Below the pieces are notes generated by a model. That model made no database searches, was not told where the DNA came from, and saw only the letters and a list, made by a program, of their open reading frames with translations. 64,000 nt of DNA, from positions 62,001-126,000 of the forward strand of contig JAAESX010000033.1 of assembly GCA_024228935.1 (NCBI GenBank), read 5' to 3'. The DNA comes from Pseudomonadota bacterium (GTDB lineage: Bacteria > Myxococcota_A > UBA796 > CAJQPC01). Positions 51,567 through 60,498 of this stretch are shown piece after piece (the first letter of the stretch is position 1; every line of letters starts with the position of its first letter). The translations under genes were made by a program, and so were the position numbers.

Positions 51567-52688
51567 ATGGAAGGCATTCTCATATTCGTCGTCATCACCG
51601 CCGTGGTGATGGGCATCCAGTTCGTCGTGAAGAACAACCGGAAGAAGACCTGGATGGCGCTTGGGGCGGAGCTCGACCTCCAGTTCATCGAGGGCGGCTT
51701 CTTCAGCTACCCGAAGCTGGTCGGCGAGTATCGGGGGGTGCCGGTCAAGATCGACGTCGAGGTGCGCGGCAGAGGCAAGCACAAGCAGGTCTACACGCGC
51801 GTCGCCGCCGATGTGCCGGCCATCCTGCCCGGCGGCCTGGCGGTCTCGAAGGAAGGTCTGCTTTCGGGCGTGGGCAAGTTCTTCGGCTCGCAGGACATCG
51901 AGGTCGGCGACGACAGCTTCGACGGCGCCTGCATGATCAAGGGTGAGACCCCCAGCGAGGTCATCCGCCTCTTCCAGGACCGTTCCGCCAAGGACGCGGT
52001 CTGGGAGCTGGTCCACGCTGGGACCGAGGGCAGCCTGTCTTCGGGCCGGGCCAAGGTCCTGACCCACGGCGTCAGCAGCAACGGCGCCACGCTGCGCATG
52101 CATCTGGACACCGTCGTCGACGTCGCGCAGAAGCTCGCCGCGGCGGTCGGCTCGCCGGTTCGCGAGCTGGCCGCGGACGACGACTGGAAGGCGGTCGCCG
52201 AGATCGAGTCGACGCCGCCGCTGAGCGCGCCAATCCCCTCGATCCTCGAGCCGGAGTCCAAGCCGGCGCCCCAGCCGAAGGTCATCCCGTTCAATGTTCC
52301 CGAGCCGACGCCCGCAGCCGCTCCGCCTCTGTCCACGCCCGAGCCCGCAGCGGCCCCGCCCACCCGCGGCGACGACCTGCAGAAGCTGGCCGACAAGAGC
52401 CTGGGCTACAGCGACCGCCAGCGCGTGATCGATGCCCTGAAGGTGGCGCCGCTGGATGTGATCCTGACCGTCGAGAAGACCGAGCGCACCTCGGCGCTGG
52501 GGCTGGACGACTCCTACCGCGGTGGCCTGACCGTCATCGGGACGGTCGGCGAGCTGTCCGTCGGCGTGCGCTACCCGAACGACCGGAACGCCAGCCTCGA
52601 GGCGCTGCCCGAGGGGGCCACGCTGCCCGTCTCCGCCGAGTTCATCGACTTCGACGACTTCTACCGGCGGGCGATCCTGCAGGCCTGA
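51567..52688 (+). CDS. Membrane-anchored protein of unknown function (DUF3137-like pattern)
   Basis: 373 residues. One N-terminal span (MEGILIFVVITAVVMGIQFV) is followed by WMALGAELDLQFIEGG and LVGEYRGVPVKIDVEVRG, then DIEVGDDSFDGACMIKGETP. This order (ageing 'size of a paralogue' segment, mid FDxxxMIKG) resembles DUF3137-type cytoplasmic domains. A Pro-rich linker leads to a separate C-terminal domain (about 270-373) with DRQRVIDALKVAPLDVIL and DSYRGGLTVIGTVGEL. It is probably anchored with the bulk in the cytoplasm. Its position after three kinases suggests, but does not show, that it is a substrate or partner. The downstream gap to the SDR gene is 64 bases and convergent. Confidence 0.65.
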   Translation: MEGILIFVVITAVVMGIQFVVKNNRKKTWMALGAELDLQFIEGGFFSYPKLVGEYRGVPVKIDVEVRGRGKHKQVYTRVAADVPAILPGGLAVSKEGLLSGVGKFFGSQDIEVGDDSFDGACMIKGETPSEVIRLFQDRSAKDAVWELVHAGTEGSLSSGRAKVLTHGVSSNGATLRMHLDTVVDVAQKLAAAVGSPVRELAADDDWKAVAEIESTPPLSAPIPSILEPESKPAPQPKVIPFNVPEPTPAAAPPLSTPEPAAAPPTRGDDLQKLADKSLGYSDRQRVIDALKVAPLDVILTVEKTERTSALGLDDSYRGGLTVIGTVGELSVGVRYPNDRNASLEALPEGATLPVSAEFIDFDDFYRRAILQA

Positions 52689-52752
52689 GCTGTGCGCTGG
52701 GCGACGCAGAACGGCGAGGCTGACCGTCAGCCAGGGACCTCTGCGCTCTGAG

Positions 52753-53565
52753 CTACGCTTCGAGGCCCGCCCGGAACTCCGCGCCCTGACCCCGCAGCAT
52801 CAGCCGCTCGTACACCGACGGCGCGACGCGGGAGAGCCAGAACGAGGCCCGCGCGATCGGCGAGATCAGCGCCAGCCGGCGTCGACGTCGCAGCGCCTGG
52901 AGCACGCCCTCGGCGACCTCGTCGGGGGACATCGTCCGGCCGGTGGCCTGTCGGGTCCCGTCGCCCACGGCGCCGCCGTCCCCGGTCAGGGCCGTTCGAG
53001 CCAGCGCGGTGTCCGTGAAGCCCGGACAGATCAGCAGCACGCCGACCCCGGTCCCGCGGAGCTCGGAGCGCAGCGAGTCGAAGAAGCCGTGCAGCGCGTG
53101 CTTGCTGGCCGCGTAGCCGGTGCGTCCGACCAGGGGCGCGAAGCCCGCCACCGACGAGGTCGCCACGAGCTGGCCGCAGCGCTGGGTCACGCTCGGGAGC
53201 GCCGCGCGGACGATGTTCACGGCGCCGAAGAAGTTCACCTCCATCACCCGGCGGAGCACGGCGGGATCGGTCTCGGCGAACAGGCTGCGGTGCGAGATGC
53301 CGGCGTTGGCGAGCACCACGTCGACGCCGCCCCAGCGTGCCTCGACGGCGTCGATCGCTGCCTGGCAGTCAGTGGGCTCGGTCACGTCGCAGCGGTGGAC
53401 GAGGCAGTCACCGCCGGCGCTCACGAGCGCGTCGGCCAGCTCCTGGAGCCGCACCTCGTCCAGGTCCAGCAGAGCGACCTTGGCTCCGTCTCGCACCAGG
53501 GCGCGAGCCAGCGCCTGACCGATCCCACCCGCGGCGCCGGTGATGACGGCGACCTGTCCGGCCAT
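52753..53565 (-). CDS. Short-chain dehydrogenase/reductase
   Basis: 270 residues from ATG 53565; GTG at 53577 and 53583 would extend into the epimerase gene and remain possible because neighbours overlap. Classical SDR motifs: VAVITGAAGGIGQALARAL (NAD(P) site, TGxxxGxG), DVVLANAGISHR, VATSSVAGFAP and the catalytic YAASKHALHGFF (YxxxK). LLDLDE at the end of the second strand favours NAD. The C-terminal part (RRRRLALISPIARASFWLSR) may touch the membrane, as in the SDR family acting on fatty or steroid substrates. Last gene of the operon with the epimerase and the thiamine-diphosphate enzyme. Confidence 0.9.
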   Translation of the reverse strand: MAGQVAVITGAAGGIGQALARALVRDGAKVALLDLDEVRLQELADALVSAGGDCLVHRCDVTEPTDCQAAIDAVEARWGGVDVVLANAGISHRSLFAETDPAVLRRVMEVNFFGAVNIVRAALPSVTQRCGQLVATSSVAGFAPLVGRTGYAASKHALHGFFDSLRSELRGTGVGVLLICPGFTDTALARTALTGDGGAVGDGTRQATGRTMSPDEVAEGVLQALRRRRRLALISPIARASFWLSRVAPSVYERLMLRGQGAEFRAGLEA

Positions 53566-53569
53566 GCGC

Positions 53570-54526
53570 TCAGACACGGGCACGCCGGTAGTCCTCGAAG
53601 ACCTGGCGGCTGGTGCGGGTCGGCCGGAAACCGAACTCCTCCTTCAGGCGTCGGTTGTCCAGCACCGGCCGGTGGCGGAGGAACAGGGTCTGCTCCGGCC
53701 CGTAGCCGGTGAGCTCGAGCCGCTTCAGCGCGCGCAGGCCGTTCTGGACGACGGGCTCGGGCAGCGCGACGTAGCGCCGGCCCATCGCCGCGGCGATCTC
53801 GCGCAGCGTCACGACGCCGTCCCCGGTCAGGTTGAAGACGCCGGCACGCTCACCGTGCACGCCCTGGACGATGGCGGCAGCGACGTCCTCGTCGGCGATG
53901 AAGCAGAACGGCGTGTCGCGGCCACGCAGCCCGAGCACCACAGGCCGCTCGAACATCGCTGTGATCTGGTTGTTCACCGTCGGCCCCAGCACCGAGCTGA
54001 CCCGGAACACGAGCTGACGGAGCTCGGGGTGCTCCTCTCGCGCGTCTGCCAGGAGCTCCTCGACCAGTCGCTTGTGCCACGAGTACGCGAAGACCTCGTT
54101 GCCCTGGAGCGGGTCGTCCTCGCTCAACAGCGGCGAGGCGCCCTCGCGGTACCCATACGCCGCGCCCGAGCTGGTGTAGACGAGCTTGTCCACGCCGGCC
54201 GCTGCGCAGGCGTCGACCACGGCCTGGGTGCCGACGACGTCGACCTGGTATTGCATCTCGCGGGTCGTGCTCGGCCCGGGGTTCACGATGGCTGCCAGGT
54301 GCACGACCGCATCGATTCCCTCGAGCCCCGCCCCCAGCTCGCCGCCGCAGATGTCCAGCACGCGGTACTCCACGCCCTCGACCCGCTCGTGGCGAGGGAC
54401 GGGCCGGATGTCCGTGGCGACGATCCGCGCGAGCGCCCCAGGAGCCGAGGCCAGCGCCTGGGTGACGGCTCGGCCCAGGAACCCGGCGGCGCCGGTGATG
54501 AGGACGGCCTGGGTGGGGCGGCTCAT
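53570..54526 (-). CDS. NAD-dependent epimerase/dehydratase family protein
   Basis: 318 residues. The extended SDR signature ITGAAGFLGRAVTQALA is at the N-terminus, followed by DAVVHLAAIVNPG, VYTSSGAAYGY and the YSWHK that fits the catalytic YxxxK. The remainder (FRVSSVLGPTVNNQI, FNLTGDGVVTLREIA) matches the NAD-dependent nucleoside-diphosphate-sugar epimerase superfamily. Members also act as reductases on lipid or polyketide substrates, so a sugar substrate is not certain. Start ATG 54526 overlaps the upstream enzyme's stop (ATGA). Confidence 0.9.
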   Translation of the reverse strand: MSRPTQAVLITGAAGFLGRAVTQALASAPGALARIVATDIRPVPRHERVEGVEYRVLDICGGELGAGLEGIDAVVHLAAIVNPGPSTTREMQYQVDVVGTQAVVDACAAAGVDKLVYTSSGAAYGYREGASPLLSEDDPLQGNEVFAYSWHKRLVEELLADAREEHPELRQLVFRVSSVLGPTVNNQITAMFERPVVLGLRGRDTPFCFIADEDVAAAIVQGVHGERAGVFNLTGDGVVTLREIAAAMGRRYVALPEPVVQNGLRALKRLELTGYGPEQTLFLRHRPVLDNRRLKEEFGFRPTRTSRQVFEDYRRARV

Positions 54527-56301
54527 CCGGCCGGCTCGGCGTGCATGTCCTTGAACGTGGTCAGGTTCGGTGCCCACAGGTGGGCCACCCGGTCGACATC
54601 GACGTGGATGACGGCGGCCTTCCCCGAAGCCAGCGAGCGACGGATGGCGCCCTCGAGCCCCGCGGGGTCCGCCACGCGCTCGCCGTGAGCCCCCATCGAG
54701 CGGGCCAGCTGGTCGAACTCGATCTCGCCCAGGTCGGTGTTGATGTTCTCGTGCGGCTCGAGCGTCTTCTTGATCAGCGTCTTGATCGGCTTGAGCGCGA
54801 ACTGCTGGTTGATCTTCACCATGCCCCACTGCGTGTCGCAGAAGACCAGCCAGATGACCTGCAGGTCGTTCCGGACGGCGGTCTCGACCTCCTGGGCGTT
54901 GAAGCCCATCGCTCCGTCGCCGACCAGGCAGTAGACCTGCTTGTCCGGCCGCGCGACCTTGGCCGCCACCGCCTGGGGAAGGCCGGCGCCGAGCATGCCC
55001 ATCTTGGCCGTTCCGAGCACGGTGTTCGGGCGGCGCACCTCGTGGAAGAAGTGGGCCCAGATCGAGGTGTTTCCGCCGTCGACCACGATCGTGGCGTCGT
55101 CGTCGAAGACCCGTCGGCACGTGTCGGTGACGCGCGCGGGGTGCATCGGCATGTCGTTCTTCGCCAGGTGCTTGTCCAGCTCACGACGCCGCTTCGAGCA
55201 GGCGCGCGCCAGCGAGCCGACCCACTTCACGCGACGCGGCGTCCTGCCGGTTCCCCCACGCCGAGCGGCGTCCACGAGCCGGTCCAGGAACGCGCCCACG
55301 TCGGCCTGGACAGGCAGGTCCACCGGTCGGTTGTTGCCCAGGTGGTCCAGATCGAGGTCGACCTGGATGAGCTGCTGCTGGCCCGGGCGAGCCCAGTAGG
55401 GGGCCTTGGCCCAGAAGTCCGTCTCGCCGAGCCGCGAGCCGAGCACCAGGACCGCATCCGCCTCGTTCCGGGCCTTCTTGACCGCGTCGACGTAGGGCAT
55501 CGCGATGGCGAGCTCGTGCCGCTCGTCGATCACTGCTCGGGCTGCCCACGAGGTCGTGACCGGCGCGTGCAGGAGCTCGGCGAGCTGCTGGAGCTTGGTG
55601 AAGGCCTGGGCGTGGAGCACGCCGGAGCCCGCGTGGATGAGCGGACGCTTCGCCTCGCCCAGGATGCGGAGGGCGCGCTGCACCTGCGCATCCGAAGGGG
55701 CGAGCGGCTCGGTCGTCCGGTACAGCTCGGGGGCGCGGAACCAGCGCTCGTCCAGAGGCACGGCGCTGTTCAGGACGCTCTCGGGGATGTCCAGGTGGAC
55801 GACACCCGGGCGCCCGGTCCAGCAGTGGCGCAGGGCGCGACGCATCAGCTCGGCGATGCGGTCCGCCGAGGGGACCGCGCAGCTCCACTTGCTCATCTTG
55901 CCGATGACGCCGACCTGGTCGAAGCACTGGAAGGTGCCGCCGCGGTCGGGGTAGGCGATGCCCACCCGACGGCTCGAGGTGATCAGCAGCACCCGGTTGC
56001 CCTCGGCCTCCTCGACCGCGACGCCGGACAGCGCGTTGGCGACGCCGGGTCCGTTCGAGGCCATCGCCACGCCAAGGCCGCCGGTCATCCGGGCATAGGC
56101 GCCGGCCATGTGGACCGCGCAGGCTTCGTGGCGCGGCGTGACCAGCTCGATGCCGTGCTCGCCGTAGCTGCTGTACAGGCCGAAGTAGGTGCCGTCGATG
56201 ATGCCGAAGACCTTGGTGACGTCCTCGGCCGCCAGCATGCGGGAGACGATTCCGCCGCCCGTGATCGTCTTCGTTCGCTTGAGCTTCTGTGCGATTCCCA
56301 T
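54523..56301 (-). CDS. Thiamine-diphosphate-dependent enzyme (acetolactate synthase / 2-hydroxyacyl-CoA lyase-like)
   Basis: 592 residues from ATG 56301, which has GGGAG 6 bases upstream; the ATG at 56334 lacks one. Order is the standard PYR, central and PP domains: DVTKVFGIIDGTYFGLYSS, catalytic Glu59 in LVTPRHEACAVHMAGAYARM, GPGVANALSGVAVEEAEG, then the PP domain with CLVGDGAMGFNAQEVETAV. The Mg2+-binding NN of the family is CD here (LVFCDTQWGMV). It could be a carboligase, decarboxylase or lyase. The gene is divergent from a TetR regulator and probably repressed by it, together with the epimerase and SDR genes. A lipid or aromatic degradation role is plausible. Confidence 0.85.
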   Translation of the reverse strand: MGIAQKLKRTKTITGGGIVSRMLAAEDVTKVFGIIDGTYFGLYSSYGEHGIELVTPRHEACAVHMAGAYARMTGGLGVAMASNGPGVANALSGVAVEEAEGNRVLLITSSRRVGIAYPDRGGTFQCFDQVGVIGKMSKWSCAVPSADRIAELMRRALRHCWTGRPGVVHLDIPESVLNSAVPLDERWFRAPELYRTTEPLAPSDAQVQRALRILGEAKRPLIHAGSGVLHAQAFTKLQQLAELLHAPVTTSWAARAVIDERHELAIAMPYVDAVKKARNEADAVLVLGSRLGETDFWAKAPYWARPGQQQLIQVDLDLDHLGNNRPVDLPVQADVGAFLDRLVDAARRGGTGRTPRRVKWVGSLARACSKRRRELDKHLAKNDMPMHPARVTDTCRRVFDDDATIVVDGGNTSIWAHFFHEVRRPNTVLGTAKMGMLGAGLPQAVAAKVARPDKQVYCLVGDGAMGFNAQEVETAVRNDLQVIWLVFCDTQWGMVKINQQFALKPIKTLIKKTLEPHENINTDLGEIEFDQLARSMGAHGERVADPAGLEGAIRRSLASGKAAVIHVDVDRVAHLWAPNLTTFKDMHAEPAG

Positions 56302-56341
56302 GCCGTACTCCCGGTCGAGGTCTGGCCTCTTCATGGCATGG

Positions 56342-56386
56342 TTTGACCGACCGGTCAAACCGATCGGTCAAAGTGTTCGCGAACAC
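56342..56386. promoter_or_regulatory. Palindromic operators between the TPP-enzyme gene and the TetR gene
   Basis: Three palindromes lie side by side. TTTGACCG-AC-CGGTCAAA (56342-56359) is a perfect 8-bp inverted repeat with a 2-base spacer. ACCGATCGGT (56359-56368) is perfect, and the half-site CGGTCAAA recurs at 56365-56372. GTGTTCGCGAACAC (56373-56386) is a perfect 14-bp palindrome. The size and placement are typical of TetR-family operators, probably bound by the product of 56411 to control both directions. Confidence 0.75.
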
Positions 56387-56410
56387 ACACCGGAGAGGCT
56401 AGGGGTGGTC

Positions 56411-57034
56411 ATGGCGCGAAGCACCCGGAAGGAGAGCGGCGAGCGGGCGAGGAAGATCCTCGCGGCCGCGGACGAGCTGTTCGGTGAGCAGGGCTTCGAC
56501 GCGGTCAGCGTGCGCGACGTGGCCGAGCACGCGGGCGTGAACAAGGCGCTCGTCTTCTACTACTTCGGCAGCAAGGACGAGCTCTTCGAGCGGGTCGTCG
56601 CCGGGTACTACGGCGCCCATGAGCAGGCGCTGCGCGACGCGTTCGAAGGCGAGGGCGACGTGCGGACGCGGCTGCACCGGCTGATCGACGCGTACATCGA
56701 CTACATCGCGGCCAACCGGAACTACCCCCGGCTCGTCCAGCAGCAGGTGGCCTCGAACGGCCCGGCGTTGGAGCTGATCCAGCGCTCGCTGATCCCCATG
56801 CAGGAGTGGGTCGAGGCCGCGCTGGTCGACGTCGCGCCGCGCGAGGGCCCGCTGGCGGCCCGGCAGTTCTTCGTGACGTTCTCGGGCGCCGTCATCAACT
56901 ACTTCACCTACGCCGACGCGCTGGCTCCGGCCTGGGGGAGTGACCCCGCATCCGAGCAGGGCGTGGACGAGCGTCGAGCGCATCTCCACTGGCTGGTGGA
57001 CGCGGTCGTCGACAAGCTGGAGGCCGACGCATGA
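56411..57034 (+). CDS. TetR-family transcriptional regulator
   Basis: 207 residues from ATG 56411 (GTG 56405 possible). N-terminal helix-turn-helix: RKILAAADELFGEQGFDAVS, VRDVAEHAGVNKALVFYYFG and SKDELFERVVAGYY, a textbook TetR head. The rest is the ligand-binding helical domain (TRLHRLIDAYIDYIAANRNY), with a hydrophobic pocket likely; the ligand is unknown. It probably represses the divergent operon at 54523 and itself through the palindromes at 56342-56386. The stop overlaps the glpE start (ATGA), so the rhodanese is co-translated. Confidence 0.94.
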   Translation: MARSTRKESGERARKILAAADELFGEQGFDAVSVRDVAEHAGVNKALVFYYFGSKDELFERVVAGYYGAHEQALRDAFEGEGDVRTRLHRLIDAYIDYIAANRNYPRLVQQQVASNGPALELIQRSLIPMQEWVEAALVDVAPREGPLAARQFFVTFSGAVINYFTYADALAPAWGSDPASEQGVDERRAHLHWLVDAVVDKLEADA

Positions 57035-57336
57035 GTCCCCCTGAACTGACCAGCGACCAGGTGGCCGCGCGACTGGACGAGGTCGTCGTCGTCGACGTCC
57101 GCGACCCCGGCAGCTACCGCCGCAGCCACATCCCCGGCGCCTTGAGCGTGCTCGACCACAACGTCGGCCAGTTCATCGCCGACGCGGACAAGCAGAAGGC
57201 CGTCGTGGTCGTCTGCTACCACGGCAACAGCAGCCTGGGCGGGGCCGCGTACTTCCTGAACAACGGCTTCGCCGAGGTCTACTCGATGGCCGGCGGCATG
57301 GCCGACTGGGGCTCGAGGCCGACCGAGTCCAGCTGA
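57031..57336 (+). CDS. glpE: Thiosulfate sulfurtransferase (single-domain rhodanese)
   Basis: 101 residues. One rhodanese domain: VVVVDVRDPGSYRRSHIPGA and the active-site loop VVCYHGNSSLGGAAYFLNNG, identical in the core CYHGNSS to E. coli GlpE, then VYSMAGGMADW. The catalytic Cys carries a persulfide from thiosulfate to cyanide, thioredoxin or another acceptor. Length fits GlpE (108 residues). It is translated together with the TetR gene. It converges with the MopE-like gene at 57350, 13 bases apart. Confidence 0.92.
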   Translation: MSPPELTSDQVAARLDEVVVVDVRDPGSYRRSHIPGALSVLDHNVGQFIADADKQKAVVVVCYHGNSSLGGAAYFLNNGFAEVYSMAGGMADWGSRPTESS

Positions 57337-57349
57337 CCTCGACGGGCCG

Positions 57350-60300
57350 CTACTGGCCGTACACGACGATCATTCCTCCGTGGTAGACCGAGCTGGTCGA
57401 GGCGTTCGGCGTCCCGATGGCCAGGTCGTCGAGGCCGTCGTCGTCGAAGTCGCCGAACACGATCGGTCGGCCGAAGTAGCCGTAGTACAGCTCGTTGCTC
57501 GACCAGGTGACGACAACGTCCGCGTCGGTCTCCAGGTCCAGGCTGCCGCTCACGCCGCCGTAGAACAGGTAGGCATCGTCGCCGGTCTGGAACGCGATGT
57601 CGTCGAAGCCGTCGCCGTCGAAGTCGCCGCCTCCAGCCACCCCGGAGCCGACGGTCGTGCTCCCCCCGGTCGTCGAGAATGTCGTCGTGCTGGTGTCGGA
57701 CAGGGTCGCGGCGCCGTTGATCAGCGCCGCCGTGCCGCCGCCAGAACCGGCCGAGGTCAGGACGGCGTCCCCGTAGCCGTCGCCGTCCCAGTCGCCGGCA
57801 CCGTCCCCGGTCGTGCGGGCACCGCTGGACAGCTCGATCTCGATCTCGGCCTCGTCCCGCATCAGCCCGGACGACAGGTTGGGCACGTCCGTCATGATGT
57901 GGGCGTACCCGCCGCGCGACGTGCCGGTCACCAGGTCGTCGATCCCGTCGCCGTCCATGTCGTCGACGACCCGAGGGTGCCGTCCGAACGTCTCGGGGTA
58001 GCTGTTCCCGGTCAGGATGAGATCCGAGTCGTCCATCGCTGCGTCCGCGCTGATGGGGCCGAAGGTCACGTGGACCGCGCCGTTCCACACCCCCGAGCCG
58101 CCGTCGCAGACGTCGTTCCACATCGGGCTGCCGACGATCAGGTCGTCCTGGCCGTCGCCGTCGACGTCCCCGATCTGTACGTCCTCGTCGCCCTTGCTGC
58201 CGAACTTCCAGAAGCAGTCGTAGTCGCCGCCGGCATCCAGCACGAAGTCCGCGGTCGACGCGGTCAGCGTCCCGGTGACGGGCCCCAGCCAGACCGCGCC
58301 GTAGTCCCCGGTGGACATCCAGCCGCGGGCGGCCAGGTCCGTGTTGCCGTCGCCGTCGATGTCCCCCATCCCCACGCCGAACAGGTCCTCGTTGTGCGAG
58401 GTCTGCGCGTTGTAGGCGTCGGTGTCCCAGCTCGAGATGGGACCCGTCAGGATCCAGCCGACGTCGCCGCCGTAGTAGCGGGTGGCGCCGACGTACAGAT
58501 CGTCCGCGCCGTCGTTGTCCCAGTCACCGACCTCGAGCCAGGTGCCCGCGTAGGTGTCGTCCGTGCCCCCTGAGGTCGCGGTGTCGAACTCCCAGCCCCA
58601 CTCGGCGAAGTCGGCCGAGTCGTTCTCGTTGTCACTGCCATCGCAGTCCAGGTCGGCCCCGTCCGCGACGTCCAGGCCCGTCTGTCCGGGCCACGAGTCC
58701 GCATCGGTGTCGTCGCAGTCCGTGCCCGCGTCCAGGGGCGAGGTCAGCGTGTCGTCGCCGTAGCCGTCGGCGTCCGCGTCGATGGTGCACAGCGAGGTCT
58801 CGGCGGATGCCGCGCCCGGGTGCGCCGTGTCGTCGCCGTCGTCGCAGTCGGTGCCGTCGTCCCAGCAGCTGGTGGTGGTCGGCGCGGTGATGTCGCCGTA
58901 GCCGTCCCCGTCCAGGTCCTGGACGCACAGGCCCGCGTCGCCGGTCACCCAGCCCGGGAAGATGGTGCTGTCCCCGTCGTCGCAGTCTGTGCCGGCGTCG
59001 TAGCCGCCGCCGGTGTTGCAGGTGGCCCAGCCGTCGCCGTCGGTGTCGCGCGCACAGAGCGTGGGCTCGTTGGCCGCGGCGCCGGGGAAGATGTCGTCGT
59101 GGCCGTCCTGGCAGTCCGTGCCCAGGTCGTAGAACCCGGTCGCGTACGAGCTGCCGAACCCGTCGCCGTCCCCGTCGGTCATGCACTCACTCGCCGAGGC
59201 CTCGTCCACTGCGCCCGGGTACTCGCTGGCGTCGCTGTCGTTGCAGTCGGTGCCAACCTCGAGCGGCGCTTCGGCCCCCATGTCGCCGTAGCCGTCCGTG
59301 TCGGCGTCCACCGTGCAGAGCGTCGGCTCGTCGCTGGCGGCCCCGACGTAGACGTCGTCTCGGCCATCGTCGCAGTCGGTGCCGGCGTGTCCAGGCGACT
59401 CGACGGTCGCGTCACCCCAGCCGTCGCTGTCCGCGTCGCGCGTGCAGAGCGAGGGCTCCTCGCTCGCGGCGCCAGGGAACGCGCCGCTGTCGTCGTCGAA
59501 GCAGTCCGAGCCGCCTTCGATGTCGCCGGTGGCCAGCAAGTCCCCCCAGGCGTCACCGTCGGCGTCACGCATGCAAGCGAGCTCGTCGTCGTTCGGGGCG
59601 GCGCCCAGGAAGGTGTCGGGGTCGCCGTCGTCGCAGTCCTGGCCGCCGAAGATCACAGCGTCCTGGCCGTCGTCGTCCTCGTCGCCGTCGCTGACGCCAC
59701 AGCTCGCGGCCAGCTCGACCGCCAGCTGGGTGGCCGCCAGCTGCACGTCGCCGGACAGGGACGAGCCGTTACCCTCGAGGTGGATCGAGAAGCCCAGCTC
59801 GAAGGCCATCGGCGAGGTGATCTCGCCGTCGGTCTCGTGCCCGGTGTCGACCTCGTCGAGCCACAGGTACCCCGTGCCCTGGAAGTCCCCGGCGTCCAGC
59901 CCGTCGCAGTCCACGACGATGACCTGGCTGCTGCCGTTGTGCCCGTCACCGACGGCGTAGAAGCCCTGGCCGCAGAGGTCCAGCTGCTCGAGTGTCAGCC
60001 AGCAGGTGCCCCCGTCCGAGGTCTGCATCGTCAGGCCCATGCCGGTCAGCGTGGGGAGGCTCCCCGCCTGGAGCTCGACGCTGGGCTCGACCGACCACTC
60101 GCCGCAGAAGTCGAGTGTCTTCGAGCCGGCCGAGCTGACGACGGTGAGGTCCGCCGAGCAGCTCGCATCCGAGCGATCGGCCGTGCCGTCGCAGTCGTTG
60201 TCGATGCCGTCGTCCCAGGTCTCGGCGAACTCCGGCGACCGGTCCGGGTCCGTGTCGTCGCAGTCCTCGTCCACGGGGCTGCCATCGCCGTCCTCGTCGA

Positions 60301-60496
60301 CAGGGGGCGGATCCGAGTCCTCGGGCGGGTCGGTGTCCTCGGGCACGTCGACCGAGCCGTCGCAGGCCTCGCCCCCCTTGCAGCCGGGGTCGTCGCAGTC
60401 GATCAGCCCGTTGTTGTCGTTGTCGAGGCCGTCGGTGCACTCGGCCGGGTCGTCGCCTTCGATGGCGGTACAGGCGAGGAAGAGGAGTGACAGCAT
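57350..60496 (-). CDS. MopE-type calcium-repeat lipoprotein with FG-GAP propeller
   Basis: 1048 residues. A lipoprotein signal (MLSLLFLACTAIEGD, Cys at 9) is followed by a short CTDGLDNDNNGLIDCDDPGC motif, a Pro/Asp spacer (VDVPEDTDPPEDSDPPP) and a roughly 170-residue globular part. About eight MopE-like units of 40-45 residues come next, each near DCDDGDDTAHPGAASAETSL plus DADGDGYGD. The C-terminal third has seven FG-GAP blades (DWDNDGADDLYVG, DIDGDGNTDLAARG, DVDGDGQDDLIVG, DMDGDGIDDLVTG, DWDGDGYGDAVLT, DFDGDGFDDIAF, DFDDDGLDDLAIG), enough for a seven-bladed integrin-like propeller. It is a calcium-binding outer-surface protein. A hairpin covers its ribosome-binding site. Confidence 0.9.
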   Translation of the reverse strand: MLSLLFLACTAIEGDDPAECTDGLDNDNNGLIDCDDPGCKGGEACDGSVDVPEDTDPPEDSDPPPVDEDGDGSPVDEDCDDTDPDRSPEFAETWDDGIDNDCDGTADRSDASCSADLTVVSSAGSKTLDFCGEWSVEPSVELQAGSLPTLTGMGLTMQTSDGGTCWLTLEQLDLCGQGFYAVGDGHNGSSQVIVVDCDGLDAGDFQGTGYLWLDEVDTGHETDGEITSPMAFELGFSIHLEGNGSSLSGDVQLAATQLAVELAASCGVSDGDEDDDGQDAVIFGGQDCDDGDPDTFLGAAPNDDELACMRDADGDAWGDLLATGDIEGGSDCFDDDSGAFPGAASEEPSLCTRDADSDGWGDATVESPGHAGTDCDDGRDDVYVGAASDEPTLCTVDADTDGYGDMGAEAPLEVGTDCNDSDASEYPGAVDEASASECMTDGDGDGFGSSYATGFYDLGTDCQDGHDDIFPGAAANEPTLCARDTDGDGWATCNTGGGYDAGTDCDDGDSTIFPGWVTGDAGLCVQDLDGDGYGDITAPTTTSCWDDGTDCDDGDDTAHPGAASAETSLCTIDADADGYGDDTLTSPLDAGTDCDDTDADSWPGQTGLDVADGADLDCDGSDNENDSADFAEWGWEFDTATSGGTDDTYAGTWLEVGDWDNDGADDLYVGATRYYGGDVGWILTGPISSWDTDAYNAQTSHNEDLFGVGMGDIDGDGNTDLAARGWMSTGDYGAVWLGPVTGTLTASTADFVLDAGGDYDCFWKFGSKGDEDVQIGDVDGDGQDDLIVGSPMWNDVCDGGSGVWNGAVHVTFGPISADAAMDDSDLILTGNSYPETFGRHPRVVDDMDGDGIDDLVTGTSRGGYAHIMTDVPNLSSGLMRDEAEIEIELSSGARTTGDGAGDWDGDGYGDAVLTSAGSGGGTAALINGAATLSDTSTTTFSTTGGSTTVGSGVAGGGDFDGDGFDDIAFQTGDDAYLFYGGVSGSLDLETDADVVVTWSSNELYYGYFGRPIVFGDFDDDGLDDLAIGTPNASTSSVYHGGMIVVYGQ

Positions 60497-60498
60497 CG

